Origin: Oxytricha trifallax
Taxonomy: Eukaryota > Ciliophora > Spirotrichea > Sporadotrichida > Oxytrichidae
Direction of reading: 5' to 3'
DNA length: 64,000 bases
Assembly (NCBI GenBank): GCA_000711775.1
Contig: ARYC01000570.1
Span: forward strand, 1 to 64,000
Below, piece by piece: positions 36,942 through 48,835 of this stretch. A program made the translations under genes and the position numbers. Below the pieces are notes generated by a model, which was not told the origin of the DNA, made no database searches, and worked only from the letters and a program-made list of their open reading frames with translations. Within the stretch, counting starts at the first letter, position 1. Every line of letters starts with the position of its first letter.

Positions 36942-39114
36942 AAATTCTTTTATTTAATTTTTATATATTTCATTTATGCTATTAATATTTCAATTTATTT
37001 TTTACAAAAATTGAAAAATTTTTAAAATTGTTATTTTTTGAATTTTAATTTGTAATTATTAATATAATCTTATGTTGAAATATAAATATTTAGATTCATT
37101 TTATTTCAAATTTCAAAGTAATGATTTTTGTAAATTAACATAAAATTGGAAAATTTATTGGCATAAATAATTTAAAATACTATTTCTCATAATTTTTAAA
37201 ATAAATTTATTATGCCTCCTAGAAAACGAACATTTGATGAAATATCAAAATAAAAAATAAAAATGATAATGAAAAATAAAAAGCAGATTCTATTTAAGAA
37301 TAGAATTCCTAAGATCTAATGTAAAAATTGTTAGAATAAACAACTTTATAACAAAAAAATATTGAAATTCCAAGCTTGCTTTCAATAGATTTAACAAAAA
37401 TTGATTGTTTAGAATATAAAATGTCGGTTGAAGAAGAATAATTATTAATTGCTAAATTTAATCATGAATATGAAAAAACTTACCCACCAATACAAAGATA
37501 AATACGATTACTATTTAAAATATAAAATGATTAAGAAAAATCCTAGTAAAGAAAATAGAACAAAAGGTGCATATAAAAAATTTAAGGCAAGTATTCATAA
37601 AGTAGTTAAAACTTATTAACCATAATTGAGCAAAATTTTAATTAGTCCAGTTAGTTAATCTCGGTATATAATGAAAGATATGGACAATAAAAAAATGATA
37701 AATTTTAAAGTGAAATATTTGATATATTTAATGCAGCGCATGTATAATAATAGCACACAGGATTGCATTTAAATATATAGTAAATTATTGATTATTTAAA
37801 GAACATACTAAATATAAATTTTTTCAATATGGAAAATTTACTTCGAGAATATATAGTAAACTGTGAATAATGTTTATTAAAACTTATGGCTATACCTAAA
37901 AAAATAAATAATTTTAACTTATAATCTCCTCAAAATCTTTAGAAAGAGTTTAAATAGATCTAACAGATGTTTCATATTTTAGTAAACAGACTCCTTATTT
38001 ATTATGCGTAGTAGATAATTTTTCTAAATCTGCATAAGCATACGCCATTAATAAAAAAACTAGTTAAAATGTAATCCAGAAATTAGAAATATACTTTGAC
38101 TAAATAGCTATTCCCCATTTAATTTAATCTGATAATGGTAAAGAATTTACCAGCAACGGAATGAAAGAACTTTTAGATAATTATTAAATTAAACATGTAA
38201 CTTCAAGTCCATACAATCCAAGAGCTTAGGGATGTGTTGAAGCTTTCAACAAAAATATAAAAAATGGTCTAGTTTAAATACAGAATTAACAAAGAGAAGC
38301 CTTCAATTTAAAATAAAAGCTGTAAAAGATTTTTTAATTAGTTATAATATTAAAGTACACTCAACAACTTAATTTAAAACTAATCTAGTATTCAATTAAA
38401 CTAGCGAGGAAGTACTAAAAAAGTAAAGGAGAACATGATTAAAATATAAATGCAAAATTTGAGCAATTAAATAAATTTTAATTAGGTGATATTTGATTAT
38501 TATACAATAAAGTGAAAGTTGTTGGTAGTAATCTAATAAAGCATTAAGATGGTTTCTAAGGAAGATATGGTTTATTTAAAATTAAATGCACTGTTCAAAA
38601 TGTAGAGAGGATCATGGTATATATCTCAATTGCATAATAAAATTAATTGCCTGAAGTATTAAAAATTGGAAAAATATATAAAACAGATTCCATTAATCTC
38701 AGAAAGTATTATTACGCTTAAAAATAATGAAGAATTTCAATTAATTTAGTAAGAATTATAATTTTACATAATATATTAAACATATTTATTAAATTATCTT
38801 TAATATTTGTAATTTTTAGATATTAAGGCAAATAATAATTTATATTAAAAAAAATTATATATTATGTAATTAGAAAATATAAAATTCGCTTATAGTAAAA
38901 TCATAGAAAAATTTAGAAGACATAAATATAAACAATATAATATAAAAGTAATATAAAGTCATATAGTAATTAGTATAATTATATCTTATCCAATTTAAGT
39001 TATTATTATACAAGGTAATAATATCAAATGTATGTTAATTTTTTATAGAACTATATATTAAAATATTTTATAACCATATCTTAAATTCTTTTTATACTTA
39101 CTTATTTTTACTAT

Positions 39115-39813
39115 AAAGGGAATTAAGTGATTTGATAGTAAGTATGAATGATTAATCAACAATTTAATTTAATATGTATAATAAATTTACAGTGATATAG
39201 TCTTAAATAGCTCATTTTTCTCATCATCTTCAGCATCATGATCATAATAATTTATCGATCAAATCTCGAGATCGGTGCTCATTAGGTTCCTCATGATCAT
39301 AGAATCAGAAGTAGCTAATTTTAAGTTTCATCAGTTGAAATCTCAGGCACATCTCGATTTAAGAAGGATTTTTTGAGCATCGTTGTGAAGGTCAAGTCTC
39401 CATTTTAACCTTTGATTTTTTAATAATTTTGAGATTATAAGTTAAGTTGTAATGGTCTGATTTAAACCTTAACTCTTACAACTTAACTTATAATCTCAAA
39501 ATTATTAAAAAATCAAAGGTTAAAATGGAGACTTGACCTTCACAACGATGCTCAAAAAATCCTTCTTAAATCGAGATGTGCCTAAGATTTCAACTGATGG
39601 AACTTAAAATGAGCTACTTCTGATTCTATGATCATGAGGAACCTAATGAGCACCGATCTCGAGATTTGATCGAGAAATTATTATGATCATGATGCTGAAG
39701 ATGATGAGAAAAATGAGCTATTTAAGACTATATCACTGTACATTTACTATACATATTAAATTAAATTGTTGATTAATCATTCATACTTACTCTCAAATCA
39801 CTTAATTCCCTTT
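39115..39813. repeat. Long near-perfect hairpin (foldback element)
   Basis: Arms AAAGGGAATTAAGTGATTTG... and its inverse meet near 39465. Mismatches are few over about 340 bp per arm. Segments such as GAGATCGGTGC and CATCTCGATTTAAGA are shared with the foldback at 40224-45102, so both belong to one diverged family. Inserted inside the integrase-bearing element. Confidence 0.85.
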
Positions 39814-40519
39814 ATTTACAAATTAAAATTCAAAAAATAACAATTTTAAAAATTTTTCAATTTTTGTAAAAAATAAATTGAAATATTAATAGCATAAATG
39901 AAATATATAAAAATTAAATAAAAGAATTTATTTATGAAAGTATAAATAAAAGTATAATAATAATTTTTAAAAAGGAAATTTAAATAAGTCCTTGCTTTAT
40001 CATTATTTGTAAGAATTAAGTAAAACATAGGGGTAGGGGTAGGGGGGTAGGGGTATAGGAGTATAGGGGTATAGGTCAGTACAATTAATTATTGGTTTAT
40101 CTATAATGGTTGAAACTTTTTTTTATTTTAAATTTATAAGGTTTAATAGTACTTAAGTTTATAGCAGATTAAATTATAAAAATATTTGTTTTAAATTAAT
40201 AACAAAGAATTCCAGGTTTTTCTTAAAGCGAATTAAGTGAATTGAGAGCTGGTATACATTATTAATCAAAAATTTAATATGTTAAATACAGTTAAAGTAC
40301 AAGTGATAAGTATTAAAACCTTGATTTTTCTCACGATTTCTATCTTCATGCTCGTAAAAATTTTATTGTTCATGTCTTGTGATTGGTGCTCTATTAGTCC
40401 TTCTTCTTCAAAGCATTAAAAACCCCAAAACCCCTTAATGAGGTTTATAATTGCTTTGATTTGTAGGGTATAGTTGGGATTTTATTGGGGATAGTAGAGA
40501 AATTAATCTAATTTAAAAA

Positions 40520-41584
40520 ATGAGAAATAGGAATAAGCGAAATTTAGGGTCTATTTATGATGAGTAATATTTAGATTTACTGCTTAAGCTTAGGTATGGT
40601 ACAAGTATTAATATAGACTTAGCCAAACCTGTACTAAATTATGCAGCAATAGCAAAGTTATTACGCAAGAGTGCCTCAACTGTTAGGTATCACTGCTTGC
40701 TAGCTGTTTAGCATTTTAATTCTGGTTGTTGAACGCATCCTGCAAGAAAATAAAAGTTCTCTCAGGCTCATATTGACTTCCTCTGCGACTCGAAGACTTT
40801 GAAGTATTGGGCACACTTTCCATTAGACTAGCGAGCTGTGATGTTTCATCGCAGGTTTCCTGACATGCGTATCTCTCCTTAGACTATAGCCAATATTTAT
40901 AGAAGAAATGGTATTACTTTCAAGACTGTCAACAGAGTGAAGAGAGTGATTGATTTTACAGTGCCATTTTATAGTAATAATTTAAACTATATATATGATA
41001 AAATGCAGAGAGCTATTGACAATAACATCAAGTTCATACACTCTGATGAAGCTGTGTTTACTTTCAACACCTTTATTAATAAGTCTTGGTATAAGAAGTA
41101 TGATAATATAGAAGTCTATGATTAAAAAGTGAAGGTAGTCACCCATGCAATTTTAGCTGGTATAAGTGAAGATTCAGGCTTAGAGAGTTATGTTATTCAC
41201 CCTCGCTCTATTAAGCGAGAGTAGTATATAGAGTTCCTACATAAGCTCAGAGAGAAGTATAGTAACCAAGAGATCATCCTGTTTGTTGATAACCTCTCAG
41301 TTCATAAGACTAAGGAGTCTAAGAAAGCTTATGAAGAGCTAAACATAACTCCTGTATACAACGTTCCTTATAGCCCCTAATTTAATGGAATTGAATTCTA
41401 CTGGAGTTAAATCAAGACTCACTACAAGAAGCTGCTGCTGTATCATCTTATGCATGACTTGCCCATCGATACAGTAGACTTAATTCAAAGCAGCTGTAAG
41501 AGAGTGAGCGTAGATAAGACAACAGTCTGTGCGAGAGAGGGAAGAATGAATGTTTATAAATAAGTTTTAGATTTAAATGAATGA
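40520..41584 (+). pseudogene. TBE transposase (42-kDa type), Tc1/mariner DDE, one in-frame TGA
   Basis: 355-codon frame from ATG 40520 to TGA 41582-41584, read with TAA/TAG as Gln. The N-terminal part has a helix-turn-helix-like segment (NYAAIAKLLRKSASTVRYH). The catalytic domain shows the DDE triad: IHSDEAVFTF, ILFVDNLSVHK and FNGIEFYWSQIK, as in IS630/Tc1/mariner enzymes. The only break seen is TGA at 40730-40732 (codon 71). Everything else is open, so the copy is young or was recently under selection. Confidence 0.88.
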
Positions 41585-41599
41585 ATAAGTTCACATATT

Positions 41600-42240
41600 A
41601 AACTAACCCATAAAGGGGTTTGGCTTCTCTTTCTTCTCCTCTTCTTATGGCTTGCTTGGGCCCATATTTCTTCTCTTAGTGCCAGCTCCTGCATCTATGT
41701 TCATTTCATCTGGCTTTTAAAAATCTTTATAAAGTCTCTGGTTCACTTAATGAATAGTCTATGACTTTCTCTCTCTGTGAACCTTTGTATGTTCTTTCAT
41801 AAGGAATATAACAGTTCCAGGTTTCACTATAAAGTTATGTGTCAAAGCTTACTAGAGAGGTAAGGATGCTTCTTGAGATCCGCAAGCCAGGTCTCGCTTA
41901 TTAGTATGCCTTGCTTCTTTTATTCTTCAGGAGAAATAGAGTAGCGTTTTTTTGTGAGCTTCTTCAATGATTTCTCTGAGATAACTCTCTCTTAAAGTAC
42001 CAATAACACCAAAGAAGAAACTTCTTTCTGGAAGTTTGTTAGAGAGTTGTTTCTTTGTAGGAAGACAAACTTCCAACTCTTCATCTTACATCGCATCCTC
42101 GTAGAGATTAGTGACTGAAATTTCTGGGTAGTTTGGTATTTCTATCAACTTAATTCATTGATTTTTAAGGCTTTCTTCTTATCACAGAGTATCACATTTA
42201 AGATTGAGAATTTGTTATCTTCCATCGTTGGAAGGAATCA
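41600..42240 (-). pseudogene. TBE middle gene (22-kDa type), decayed
   Basis: The minus strand starts MEDNKFSILNVILCDKKKA at about 42224. It continues with EDELEVCLPTKKQLSNKL-like and RSFFFGVIGTLRESYLREII segments, then ISETWLADLKKHPYLSSKL. The frame changes at least twice (near 42160 and 41950). Orientation between the other two genes matches TBE1, where the 22-kDa protein has unknown function. Confidence 0.6.
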
Positions 42241-42554
42241 ACTCACTATAGTATATGATTAAGTATATGTCATATGCTTACCATGTTGAGTGAGGTATCG
42301 ATAGAGATCTTCCTTACTTCTGAATCTTGATATCATTTCTTAAGCCTCGACTCTTTTTCATTTGATCATTGAGTGATTCCATCTTGGTTCCTCTTCCTAT
42401 TAATGAATTTCAAATTATAACTTATAGACTTCTGGATCCTATTGTTTAAAATCTTACTATTAAATATGGGCATCTTATAGGAGGTCAACCCTGCAAAGAT
42501 ACGTGGAGAAAGCTGGCAGAGCTATAACAAACTTCATAGATGGAGATCCATTTT

Positions 42555-42780
42555 TATCAATTTAGTTCCATTAAATTAGTACTAAATTTGTTTAAATTTA
42601 ATTAGTACCGGTACTAAATTCGTTTAAATTTAATTGGTACCAATTTAATAGTACCAAAACTTAATTAGTACCTAGTTTTAAACTAATGAGGTTTTAATGG
42701 AAAAGTTCCAAAATGGTTCAAATCTAATTGGTACCAGTACCAACCTGAATTTATTCTCAGTTGGTACCAAAATTAAAAAT
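42555..42780. repeat. Cluster of GGTACC/AGTACT-centred short repeats inside TBE
   Basis: Units such as TTAATTAGTACC, AATTGGTACCAATTTAATAG and TTGGTACCAAAATT recur about eight times in 220 bp, many palindromic. They lie between the middle gene and the zinc-finger/kinase gene. They could be protein-binding sites or replication-slippage products. Confidence 0.6.
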
Positions 42781-42940
42781 ATTAAGCATAAAATTAGAAA
42801 ATTTATAGTTATAAACTAAGTATAAATATGATGTCTAACACCTAAGAATCAACCATTGTTGTTGCAGTGCCAGCTCCTATACAAAGTTAGTATAGCCAGT
42901 GAGGTTTTTACTTATTAATAATAGAAATTTGAATTTAAAC

Positions 42941-44370
42941 ATGGCGGCTAACTTAAATCGAAAAGCAGTTTCTCTTAGCAGTGGATAATCATAGCTAAAC
43001 TTTGGCTCAACTAAAAAGCCAGATGTTATTTATGTTGAGAGAGAGGTAGAGCTAAGAGCTCTTGAGTTTGAAGCAGAGGTCTTCAAAATAGAAGTATATA
43101 ACTTAAAGGAGAGAGCAGAGATAGGACTTTAAACATAAATTGAATATGTTGAAGACCTAAAAGAACAGCTCCCTATTGAAAAGATAAAAACATTTTAATG
43201 TGAAGACTGCTAGAATTTTTTCTCAACTGAACAAAGCTTGAAGAGACACCTTAAAGAGGTACACTCTGGCAAAGCCAAGTTATATTTCAAGCATGAAAAA
43301 GTGGATGGAAGGTACTAATGTACAAATTGTATGAAGTCTTATACTCACTCTGCAAAAGTTAAGAAGCACATGCAAAAGTATCACGTCAGTGAGTTCTTGA
43401 TTTAAGATAAAGAGACATAAAAACTTGTGCCAGCTAAAAGAAAATCAAATACTATCGAGTCTTAAAGAGAGTTACAGGAGAAGCTCAAGAGACAGAAAAG
43501 ATAAGAATCGATGAACTAACCTGTAGGCAATACAATTCTAGCCTGCTTCCAAGCAAAAGCTATAAGCATTCCTGCATTGAATGCAATTAATCTAAGTAGT
43601 TGTATTGGTAATTACTTGCACATAAGTGTTCCTAACAAAGCAAAGCTTATAGTGGTTGATGAGTATGCATACAAGGTTTATCCTTTCAGCTATCTCATTT
43701 AGAACGAGCAATACTAAAATGATTTTGCTAACGAATATATGATTCTTAGAGAGGCATAGAGAAAAGATTGCAAGAATTTGCTTAAGCTAGATGGGGTTAT
43801 TTTAAGGTATGGTTTTATCGCACTGAGACTTAAGAAATATGAAATTACTTTGAGAGATTATTTATATCATAACAGATACCCTGATGATTTAAACGATATA
43901 CTCTCAAATATTATTCTGGGTGTTAAGGAGTTGCATGAACTTGGATATGTTCATAGAGATTTGAAACCTGAAAATGTAATGCTGAACCTCTGCCCTTTAG
44001 AAGTCGTAGTTATCGATTTCAATAGAGCCTTAAGATGAGAGATAGTAACTTTAGCAAAGGTTCTTGGCATTCCTGGCTACTTCCCAATAAGAGAAAAGTG
44101 GATAAATAGATCAGTTTAGTGGGATGTATGGGCAGTAGCTGCTATAATTTTAGAGATTGAGATGGTATGTATGTCTTACTATAGTACCAAAGAAGAAAAA
44201 TAATCAATAAGTTTAGCTAGAAATCATATAAAGCAGGTCAATATCTGCAAATAAATTAAACAGATTGTAGACATGATAATTGTGAGAGCACCATCAAATC
44301 CAAGATAATCCTTAGACGATTTACTTTAACCACTATAGAGAGCAAGATTCAAGAGATACAATAAAGACAA
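42941..44370 (+). pseudogene. TBE zinc-finger/kinase gene (57-kDa type), damaged near the 3' end
   Basis: From ATG 42941 (MAANLNRKAVSLSSG). Two C2H2 fingers: FQCEDCQNFFSTEQSLKRHL with EVH, and YQCTNCMKSYTHSAKVKKHM with QKYH (about 43195-43385). A Lys-rich linker follows, then a kinase-like domain: LRLKKYEITLRDYL, GYVHRDLKPENVM, VVVIDFNRALR (DFN for DFG), then GIPGYFPIREKW and QWDVWAVAAIILE in a shifted frame after TGA 44036-44038. Fusion of DNA-binding fingers and a kinase is known for TBE 57-kDa proteins; its biochemical role is not known to me. Confidence 0.82.
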
Positions 44371-45289
44371 GCAGATAAAATTTGTTTAAGTTAAATCGCC
44401 TAATAATCATTAAATATACTTAAAATTCAAATAAAACCTGCACTTTCTCTACTAACCCCAATAAGACCCCAACTATATCCTACAAATCAATGCACTTATA
44501 AACTTCATTAAGGAGTTTTGGAGTTTTGATTATTAGTACAAAGTATTCAGGAACTGATGTTCAAGTCTCATCTACAAATCGATTTAAGACTGCTCCTCTG
44601 GCCATCAGCACGGAGGGCGATCCTCCATTTTATTAGTAGAAATTTAATAAATCAGTGATTATTAATAAATTAAATAATGCATATTAAAACTTTTAAGTTT
44701 TAATGAATAATGATCAAACATTTAATTAAAAGGTTTAATCCATAACGAATTACTTACAGCGATGTCTTAATTTTTAATTTTAAACTGATACTTTTTAATA
44801 ATGACTAATCATTATTTAATTTATTAATAATCACTGATTTATTAAATTTCTATTAATAAAATGGATGATCGACCTCCGTGCTGATGGCCAGAAGAGCAGT
44901 CTTAAACCGAGATGTAGCTGAAGAAGGACTAATAGTGCACCGATCTCAAGACATGAACAATAAAATTTCAATGATCATGAAGATAGAAATCGTGAGAAAA
45001 ATTAAGGTTTTAAGACTTATCACTTGTACTTTAACTGTATTTAACATATTAAATTGTTGATTAATAATGTATACCAGCTCTCAATTCACTTAATTCGCTT
45101 TAATTTGATCTTTAAACATCGGTTTTTCTTTATTGATTGTAAAAATTAATTAGCATTTAGTCCTTTTAACTGCAAAATATACAGAGTAAAAATATTTAAT
45201 TAATCTTTATGCTGCTCCCTTCGGCGCGTATTATCAAGTTTTTAGATTTCCATTCTTAAAATCAAATTTGAGAGTTTTTAAAGATGAAA

Positions 45290-45375
45290 AAAATCATAAC
45301 TAGATATTGTAACGCAATTCAAAAGGCATTGAAGAGCTTCATAAGTTATATAAGACCACTTAGATTTAAGTTTAA
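45290..45375 (+). pseudogene. Short decayed TBE kinase fragment
   Basis: GCATTGAAGAGCTTCATAAG resembles the segment encoding GIEELHKLGYVHRD in the TBE copy at 850-890. No ends are visible. Confidence 0.35.
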
Positions 45376-45534
45376 TAATAATATTAAAAACAATTGTCAT
45401 TAAATTTAATTATAATTATTTAAACCAAGCTTTAAGAATATATTTATATAATCTAATCTCCGTAGAATTATATTGATTTAGAAGTTAAAATATAAAAAAA
45501 TAAATAAGCGCAAAATATAAAATCTAATTATGTT

Positions 45535-45790
45535 TATGAGCTAAGATAGTGATAAATCATCATCTTTATTTCGTTTTGTGTTTACTTAAAATACTTATAA
45601 TTACATATTTATAAATCATTGCATTATTTTTTTAAGTTTCTTAAATTCACGATTGTTTTCTATCTAATCAATATAAGTATATTTCAAATTCGATGATGAT
45701 GAAAAGTTTAAGAAAATAAAAATATAAGACTTTAATGATGCATATAATGCAAACGTCAGCTATATTTCACCCTATTATTTTAATATAAAT
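45535..45790 (+). other. Possible small MDS pair
   Basis: 45535 opens with MFMSQDSDKSSSLFRF; 45690-45785 reads KFDDDEKFKKIKIQDFNDAY and NANVSYISPYYFN. Both are more protein-like than the surroundings. An IES between them (about 45600-45680) is likely but the pointer was not found. No function assigned. Confidence 0.35.
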
Positions 45791-45799
45791 ATATTAATA

Positions 45800-47010
45800 T
45801 TCGTTCATAATTTTATAAGTAATGATTTATTAATGACTTTATGCAGTTTTTTATAAGATTCTAATTTCTCTTCACATTAATTAATATTAATTTTTGTGCT
45901 TAAATTATAATATAAAGAACTAAATACTATAAAAATATTGAGTTATAAAATAAATTGTAGATAAAAGATTAATATAATAAATAATGTTAAATATAGTCAC
46001 ATTTTAATAAATTTTTCACAATTTTTTATTAAAATGCCGAATTCAAAACAAATCAATTAGTCTTATTAAGGAATTATTTTATTTAATTTTTTCTTATGAA
46101 TATTTCGATATTTTTAAAAGAAATATATAAATATCGTAATTAATTTCATTATAAAAATATTTTATATATTGAAACTATGTGATATTGCTATATTCTGTTT
46201 AAGAATTTCTTTTTAAAAAATCACATATTATAAATATTCTATTTTGCCAAATTATGAGAAAAAAGTTTTAAATTTCTTTTTAATAAATAGTCTTGAGTAT
46301 TTTTTATTTTATTTTAAATAAATAAAGAGTGAATTGGAATTTATTTCAAATAGTTTTCAAATTTTATTTTACGTTTATTATTTACCTGAAAAAACAGGAT
46401 TTCCTATTTTATTAATTTTAATATAATTTTTGTGAAAATTTGTCCGAATCTATTAAAATATAGAAAATCTATTTTTTTTGCCATAACTAATAAATTATTG
46501 ATAATGATAAATAAAATGCTTAAATATTTAATTGAAAAAATATACTGTATAATTTTCAAACAAAAAATTTATTATTTATATGAATATCAATTTTTTGCTA
46601 GTTTTGAATTATTTATTTTATTGAAATATAATTTTAAGTTTTGAAGTTCGATGATAAGACTTTTAATTTAATTTATAAAAATCTAATGTTTATTTAAGTA
46701 ATAAGGCATAAGATTTATATCTAAATAAAAATATGAATATTATTATTTAAAATTTAAAATATCATTTAAATAATTCCAAATTTAATTTATATTTTAATAA
46801 TTTCATTTGAACAATATAAATAAAAAAAGTTAATAAATAATTCATAATTAAAATAATTATATTAATTAAAATTTTGGATTTTTAATTGATAATAAAGATT
46901 TTTCAGCTGTAAATGCATTTAAAAATAGACCTTCAAATCGTATTCCATTTGATACGGAACCAAATGGCTATGACCATCTATGTCTCATCAATATTATAAT
47001 ATTTTATCAA
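45800..47010. other. AT-rich germline DNA without gene
   Basis: A 70-codon frame at 46432-46644 has only low-complexity AT-driven composition. Nothing else recognised. Confidence 0.5.
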
Positions 47011-47017
47011 ATTTTGG

Positions 47018-47340
47018 GAAGAAGTTCCCTATCCCCTTCGGAAGTTCCCTGCTACATACAAAAATGATATAATTTTTATAAATTTCTTAAAATCTTTATC
47101 GTCAATTATGTTAGTTCATATATTTTTCTTGAAGAAAATTTCAAATATTTTATCAAAGTAAAATTTAAAATACTTAAGTGGAAGATATTTTACCATTTTA
47201 TAATGAGTCGATGGATAAAGATAAATCTTGAAATTAAATTAAAAATGTTTTTTATATTGGATTAAAGTATATTATAAATATAAATACCGGGCAGGAAACT
47301 TTCATAGGAAGCGGCTAACTGCACAAGAAACATTCCACCT
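47018..47340. repeat. Degenerate foldback of the GGGAAGTTTCCTGC family
   Basis: Left TTCGGAAGTTCCCTGC and right GGGCAGGAAACTTTC are inverted relative to each other and resemble the ends of 36438-36941. Imperfect, so older. Confidence 0.5.
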
Positions 47341-48182
47341 TCTCCATATTTTTATCAAACCAATTATATTTATTAAAATTTCTCAATATTGACATTATAA
47401 AATATTTTTAAAAAATAATCATGATTGCTATGTTATAATAAATAATAATAACTAAGAAAACTTTAACAATCTTAAATTTTATACTGAAATTTTTTAAAGA
47501 ATCATAAATAAATATTATTATAATTAATTTCTTACAAGATCAAGTAATTTATATAATAGAAGTTATGAATTGAAAATATACTTTATGAAATATTACATAT
47601 AATTTATATTTTTTTTCAATTACCAAAATCGAATTTACAAATCAATTATTTAACATAAAAAATTATGTAAATAACATAGGTTATATTTTATTCAATATGT
47701 TTTTAACTGAATTTTTTAAAAATTAAACATCAATTATTTTAATGTGTTATCCAAATTTCGCCTTTTACACAACAATAATAAATATATCTTCTTATAATTT
47801 CTATATTTAAATTATTTTATAGAGGATAAATATAAAATTGTCTATAAAAATCAACATTCAAAACATATTTTTTTTTAATTCTAAATCCTATTTAATTTTT
47901 ATTCGGAAATACTACTTTTAGAAAATTCAAACAAAATGGGCAATACCTTGAATATTGCTAAAATTTATTTAAAAAATTAAATTATTTACTACAAGAGTTA
48001 TCCTTTTTATTTTAAATTTTACTTAAATGGACATTTTAAACATTATTTTTTGTTTAATAATATTATTAGCCAACAGGCAAAACACAAAATTAAATATATT
48101 ATTTATGAATATACTGAATTTTTATTAAAATTAAATAAAATATAAGATTATGTTCACTTTCTTTAAGATAAAATGATATTTG

Positions 48183-48528
48183 AGGGGATGTTTGCTCCCC
48201 AAATATTTTTAATTTTTATTAAATCTTAAACCTATTTGAATGTAAGAACATTTAAAATTTAATTTTAAGGTTTATATTTATCCATAGTTTCATTTTATAT
48301 TGTAAATTAAATTTTATATAATTTAAATGATACCATATTATGCTTTGATAAAATATTTGAATTTTTTATTATAATTAAAAAATGCTTGAAGTTTAAATAT
48401 GAATTATTATAACATAATTGATGATAAAAATTTTGAGAAATGTATAAAAGTATTATATTTATATAAATGGGCAGGAAACTTCCCACATTGGGTACATATA
48501 CCATTTAGGGGCAGGATACTAATCCCCA
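48183..48528. repeat. Possible degenerate G-run foldback
   Basis: GGGGATGTTTGCTCCCC at the left and GGGGCAGGATACTAATCCCC at the right, with GGGCAGGAAACTTCCC just inside the right end. Probably the same superfamily as above. Confidence 0.4.
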
Positions 48529-48699
48529 ATTTTTTATTTAGAAAATACTCCTTTAAAAAATGAAACTCTTAAAGTAATAATGTTATTTATTTATTTATTT
48601 ATTTAAGAATTTAAGAATTTATAAGTTCTCTATTCCTAATTGAAAAAAATTAATCGCAAAATATAATATTTATAATATCATTTTTCTTCCATTTTATCT

Positions 48700-48835
48700 A
48701 TAAAAAGAGGTAAATTACGATGAGCGTGATATTCAAACTATAACTAATACTAAGACTCGTATACCAAAAAATCTAAAAATAAAGAAAATTAAGCCACTAA
48801 TACTTAAGTCATAAAATATTTGAGGGTAAACTTAA
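48700..48835 (+). other. Small coding island
   Basis: Plus-strand frame VNYDERDIQTITNTKTRIPK then NLKIKKIKPLILKSQNI and TGA. Composition differs from the surroundings; probably an MDS of an unidentified gene. Confidence 0.35.

Larger units (their letters stand above)
36300..40081 (+). mobile_element. Degraded TIR element with rve-integrase fossil
   Basis: Inverted ends: left CCTGACCTATACCC then CCCCTACCCC repeats; right TAGGGG-type repeats then GGTATAGGTCAG. Beyond the repeats the inverted termini continue for about 200 bp. Parts: both termini, a leading ORF from about 37213, and an rve-type integrase catalytic core at about 37.95-38.27 kb. The element is broken in several places and old. 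Two later insertions lie within it (36438-36941 and 39115-39813). The family is uncertain: Polinton/Tlr-like or another integrase-bearing TIR element. No capsid or polymerase gene was recognised. Confidence 0.65.
40418..44528 (+). mobile_element. Nearly complete TBE transposon
   Basis: Left end AAAAACCCCAAAACCCC and right end GGAGTTTTGGAGTTTTG are slightly mutated telomeric repeats, flanked by ATT (40415-40417 and 44529-44531). All three TBE genes are present in the known layout: transposase (+), a middle gene (-) and a zinc-finger/kinase gene (+). All three carry damage, so the copy is not expected to act alone. TBE transposases are known to take part in germline DNA elimination in Oxytricha (established knowledge). 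Confidence 0.93.
40224..45102. mobile_element. Foldback element split by a TBE
   Basis: Outer arms 40224-40414 (AAAGCGAATTAAGTGAATTG...) and 44580-45102 (inverse) form a foldback of about 770 bp if the TBE is taken out. The centre has ATTTAATAAATCAGTGATTA and its inverse. The TBE sits in the left arm; the right arm retains the uninterrupted sequence. Confidence 0.82.
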
